The notes below the pieces were generated by a model, which did no database searches, was not told the origin of the DNA, and saw nothing but the letters and a program-made list of their open reading frames with translations. Of a stretch of DNA of 25,094 bases, positions 22,986-25,094 are shown in pieces (position 1 is the stretch's first letter; every line of letters starts with the position of its first letter). Source of the DNA: Desulfobacterales bacterium (GTDB taxonomy: Bacteria > Desulfobacterota > Desulfobacteria > Desulfobacterales > JAHEIW01); the NCBI GenBank assembly GCA_030145015.1, contig JAQYWI010000063.1, positions 1-25,094 on the forward strand. Direction: 5' to 3'. The translations under genes and the position numbers were made by a program.

Positions 22986-23162
22986 ATGAAAGGCACATTT
23001 AAAATGCAAGATGAAGAAACTGTGTGGTATGAAAATTATGAGCCGGTCCAGGAATATCTGGATAGCGAGTTTTCCAGGAAATCCACCGTTGCAAAGAAAG
23101 AGCCTAAAACGGTGAGGTTCTCCTGGTTGGAAATAATGAAGAAATCATTTCATATCAAATAA
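22986..23162 (+). CDS. Possible 58-residue protein, unknown
   Basis: An open frame starts MKGTFKMQDEETVWYENYEP and ends IMKKSFHIK with TAA. It has an acidic, aromatic N-terminal half and a basic C-terminal half, with no membrane segment or cysteine. AAGGTG lies about 8 bases before the ATG. Composition looks more protein-like than the surrounding A+T-rich DNA, but I recognise no family and the frame is short, so it may be chance. It lies opposite in direction to the MFS gene, inside that gene's likely 3' untranslated region. Confidence 0.4.
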   Translation: MKGTFKMQDEETVWYENYEPVQEYLDSEFSRKSTVAKKEPKTVRFSWLEIMKKSFHIK

Positions 23163-23291
23163 GATCGCCCTTTGATCCTTGCGGAAGTTTATACCATAAG
23201 GGCCAAAGCAGTTCCGACCATCTTAATCTAATCGAATTTTATTTCCTCCACGAAACCTCTAATCTTGAAAGCTATTCCCGAAGGATCAGAT

Positions 23292-24458
23292 CTATTCGCC
23301 AGGTTCGGACAAATTGCGTATCAGAAGGAGTGCTGCCAGGGGAATGAACCCGACACAGTTTAAAACCGTTCGGATGCCGAATGTATCGGCTATCTTACCG
23401 GTAAGGGGCATCATTAGCCCCGCTATACCCATGCCCAAACCCATGATGATACTGGACACCAATGATCGCCCCCTGGGGACGACCTTTTGAGCCAGCGCCA
23501 CTGCAGGAAATAAGGTGGCTAGAAGAAAAAATCCCGCCAGTAGTGCCATGGGATAAATATACAGTCCGTCAGCGTTAATAAACAGCAGGAGGCTGGGAGT
23601 AGAAAGCGCAAAGGAAAAAAAGTAAACGGGCTTAAAACCAATCCGATCAACCAGATGGCCGCAGACGAGGGCACTTATAGATCCGCCTATTGTGAACAGG
23701 GAAATGATGCCACCCACGGACACCAGCGAATGCCCCTCGGCTGCAGTCAGCATCGGTATGAAGGTCAGAAGGGACTGTTCCACAAAAGCCCTGGAAAAAG
23801 CGAGCGACCAGATCAATAATACCGGTTTCCATATTTCACCGAGGCTTTTTTTGAGCGCACCGAAGAAATCACTACGGGGGTGACCGTCACCATCAGCCGC
23901 CGGAATCATATTGAAAAGAATCCCAAAGACCAGCACCCCAAAAATGGTCAGAAACGGTAGGCGTTGCAGTCCCATGTAGGTTACGTAGCCGGAACACACG
24001 ATGGGTCCGAGTGCGAAACCAAGAGTACCTCCCAGGCCGAAAAGAGACATGGCGAATCCGGTGCGCCGGCCGGCGTAAACCGAAACCATCCCGGCTGCAG
24101 TGGGATGATAAATGGCCGAGCTGATGGAACCCAGGCCGATTAATAGAAGAACTATCCAGAAATAAGGAGCAAGGCCGACCATGGGGATACAGATCGCCCC
24201 CACAAACGAACCCACTAATAGGATTAGCCGGGTTTTATAGCGGTCAGCCAGATAGCCGAAAAGGGGTTGAATTAAAAACGCCATAAATGTTGCGATCCCG
24301 GTTATCAACCCAACCTGGGCCAGGCTCAAATCAAATTTATTCGCCATTACCGGCAGCAGCGGCCGAATAAAAGACTGGAAAAAATCGCCAATAAAATGAA
24401 TCAGAAAAAGAGCAAAAATCGCTTTTTGATTGATATGAGTGGTTTCTATCACAGGCAT
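23292..24458 (-). CDS. MFS transporter, fosmidomycin-resistance (Fsr) type
   Basis: The 388-residue protein has about 12 membrane helices. The N-terminal [25 protein letters not shown] matches the H-x-x-x-D-F…PLLP opening of Fsr-like carriers. [10 protein letters not shown] is the MFS loop 2-3 motif, and [10 protein letters not shown] stands for the family's F-H-P-E/x-A segment. It is probably a proton-driven exporter in the inner membrane; the substrate is unknown, as many Fsr homologues have no drug role. ATG at 24458 has AAGAGA almost touching it, and a GTG six bases later would give better spacing, so the start is uncertain by two residues. No neighbouring regulator is present. Confidence 0.88.
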   Translation of the reverse strand: MPVIETTHINQKAIFALFLIHFIGDFFQSFIRPLLPVMANKFDLSLAQVGLITGIATFMAFLIQPLFGYLADRYKTRLILLVGSFVGAICIPMVGLAPYFWIVLLLIGLGSISSAIYHPTAAGMVSVYAGRRTGFAMSLFGLGGTLGFALGPIVCSGYVTYMGLQRLPFLTIFGVLVFGILFNMIPAADGDGHPRSDFFGALKKSLGEIWKPVLLIWSLAFSRAFVEQSLLTFIPMLTAAEGHSLVSVGGIISLFTIGGSISALVCGHLVDRIGFKPVYFFSFALSTPSLLLFINADGLYIYPMALLAGFFLLATLFPAVALAQKVVPRGRSLVSSIIMGLGMGIAGLMMPLTGKIADTFGIRTVLNCVGFIPLAALLLIRNLSEPGE

Positions 24459-24809
24459 TCTCTTTTAAGTTTTCAGGGCTCAGCACCTCTATCACTTTGG
24501 CAGCTATCGGTAAAGAGGAATCGGAAGGGGAAATGCCCTGTCTAAAATTTAATATGCCTGAAATTGAGAAATTATGATGGGAATTATCAGGAAACATAAT
24601 TGCCGTTAGCATTTATGTTCGCAGAGCCTATCGTTACAGATTTCAACAAAGATGGGATTTTGAGAGGCTAAAAAAACTTATGATATCCAACATCGCTGCT
24701 GGAAAGGTCGAGTTTCAGTTTGCTGCTATGTATCACAGGTTTTCGAACCGCCTTAAAACCTGGTGTACTCCAACATATCGGTACTTTTGAATCACTGAAA
24801 AAGTTGTGA
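24459..24809. other. Spacer before the group II intron, no gene seen
   Basis: The frames here are short and interrupted by stops (for example, a + strand frame from 24679 reads only 37 residues). I find no recognisable gene fragment. It must hold the MFS promoter and the 5' exon of the intron insertion site. Confidence 0.45.
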
Positions 24810-25094
24810 GTGCGCCGGTGAAACCGTCGAGGAACAGTGGATGAAAGTTCCATACGATGAAGGGTTAGCAGCCCACATCGGCCCCGAGTCATGCGTTTAT
24901 GCTCGTAAGTGCATAGGCGAAGCGTTGACAGGGGGTATGCGGGCCGGGCTATTGAGCTGCGAAAGTATTAAAATTCAGGGTGCCGACGTCGTTCACAAGA
25001 GCGGAAGGCAACATCAGCGGCATCGTTATGGCGAGATGCGGCTGGACCCTGCGTGGTCAAAGAACCTGTGCACGTATACAAGTTTTTCGGTCGG
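24810..25094 (+). mobile_element. 5' part of a group II intron (cut by the window edge)
   Basis: From GTGCG at 24810, which fits the conserved group II intron 5' end, the sequence runs into a frame open from ATG 24841 to the window end. It translates to MKVPYDEGLAAHIGPESC, then GEALTGGMRAGLLSCESI, then SGRQHQRHRYGEMRLDPAWSKNLCTY. I recognise this translation as the spurious protein repeatedly annotated over the 5' ribozyme domain of group II introns, just ahead of their reverse transcriptase/maturase gene. The real product is structured RNA (domain I), so I do not call this frame a CDS. The reverse transcriptase should lie to the right of the window. Confidence 0.65.

Noticed and set aside
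24337..24612. - strand frame of 91 residues upstream of the MFS gene
   Set aside because: It overlaps the MFS N-terminal coding region in another frame and shows no domain.
24841..25094. + strand frame starting MKVPYDEG as a protein-coding gene
   Set aside because: I regard it as the translated ribozyme domain of a group II intron, not a real protein.

Overview
The window looks like a chromosome segment of a strictly or facultatively anaerobic, mid-GC Gram-negative bacterium. The best guess is a marine or sediment deltaproteobacterium of the Desulfobacterales type. This is inferred from a TRAP importer, a molybdenum hydroxylase with an extra Fe-S loop, a stand-alone GMP-synthase-like ATPase, Lnt with a YihG-like acyltransferase, small intergenic repeats and a group II intron. 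No rRNA, tRNA or CRISPR array was seen.

Region 1 (1-9.6 kb) is a carbohydrate-acid import and catabolism block. A + strand TRAP operon (dctP-dctQ-dctM, 280-3198) converges on a - strand operon read from about 9.4 kb leftward: 6-phosphogluconate dehydrogenase (gnd), a PfkB kinase of the 2-keto-3-deoxygluconate kinase type, a tagaturonate-epimerase (UxaE) family protein, an HpcH/HpaI class II aldolase and a creatininase-family metallohydrolase. Between the two operons lies the wreck of a Gfo/Idh/MocA dehydrogenase with a large internal deletion. The set suggests uptake of a uronate-, aldonate- or cyclitol-like compound, ring opening or hydrolysis, epimerisation of a keto-acid, phosphorylation and aldol cleavage. 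The dehydratase (UxuA type) and the main dehydrogenase are not in the window, and the order of steps is inference.

Region 2 (9.5-11.8 kb) holds a truncated haemoglobin, a 52-residue zinc-ribbon protein and a stand-alone ATP-pyrophosphatase resembling the C-terminal half of GMP synthase. Between and beside them are copies of an intergenic repeat built around a terminator-like hairpin.

Region 3 (11.8-15.2 kb, - strand) is a lysophospholipid-acyltransferase-like gene translationally coupled (TAATG) to apolipoprotein N-acyltransferase (lnt), a 68-residue charged protein with a 16-residue tandem repeat, and a cold-shock protein. A 192-bp element with 33-bp terminal inverted repeats (MITE-like) sits between the last two.

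Region 4 (15.2-21.6 kb, + strand) is an acyl-CoA synthetase with a strong sigma-70-like promoter, then a three-subunit xanthine dehydrogenase-family molybdenum hydroxylase in the order 2Fe-2S, molybdopterin, FAD. The FAD subunit carries the cysteine loop known from 4-hydroxybenzoyl-CoA reductase and PaoB-type subunits.

Region 5 (21.6-25.1 kb) has small unrecognised membrane proteins, one possible 58-residue ORF, an MFS exporter of the fosmidomycin-resistance type and, running off the right edge, the 5' part of a group II intron.

The most unusual items are the hydrolase/epimerase/aldolase cluster with its decayed dehydrogenase, the MITE-like element, the three-copy hairpin repeat, a short repeat that supplies the 3' end of lnt, and the stand-alone GMP-synthase-like ATPase.
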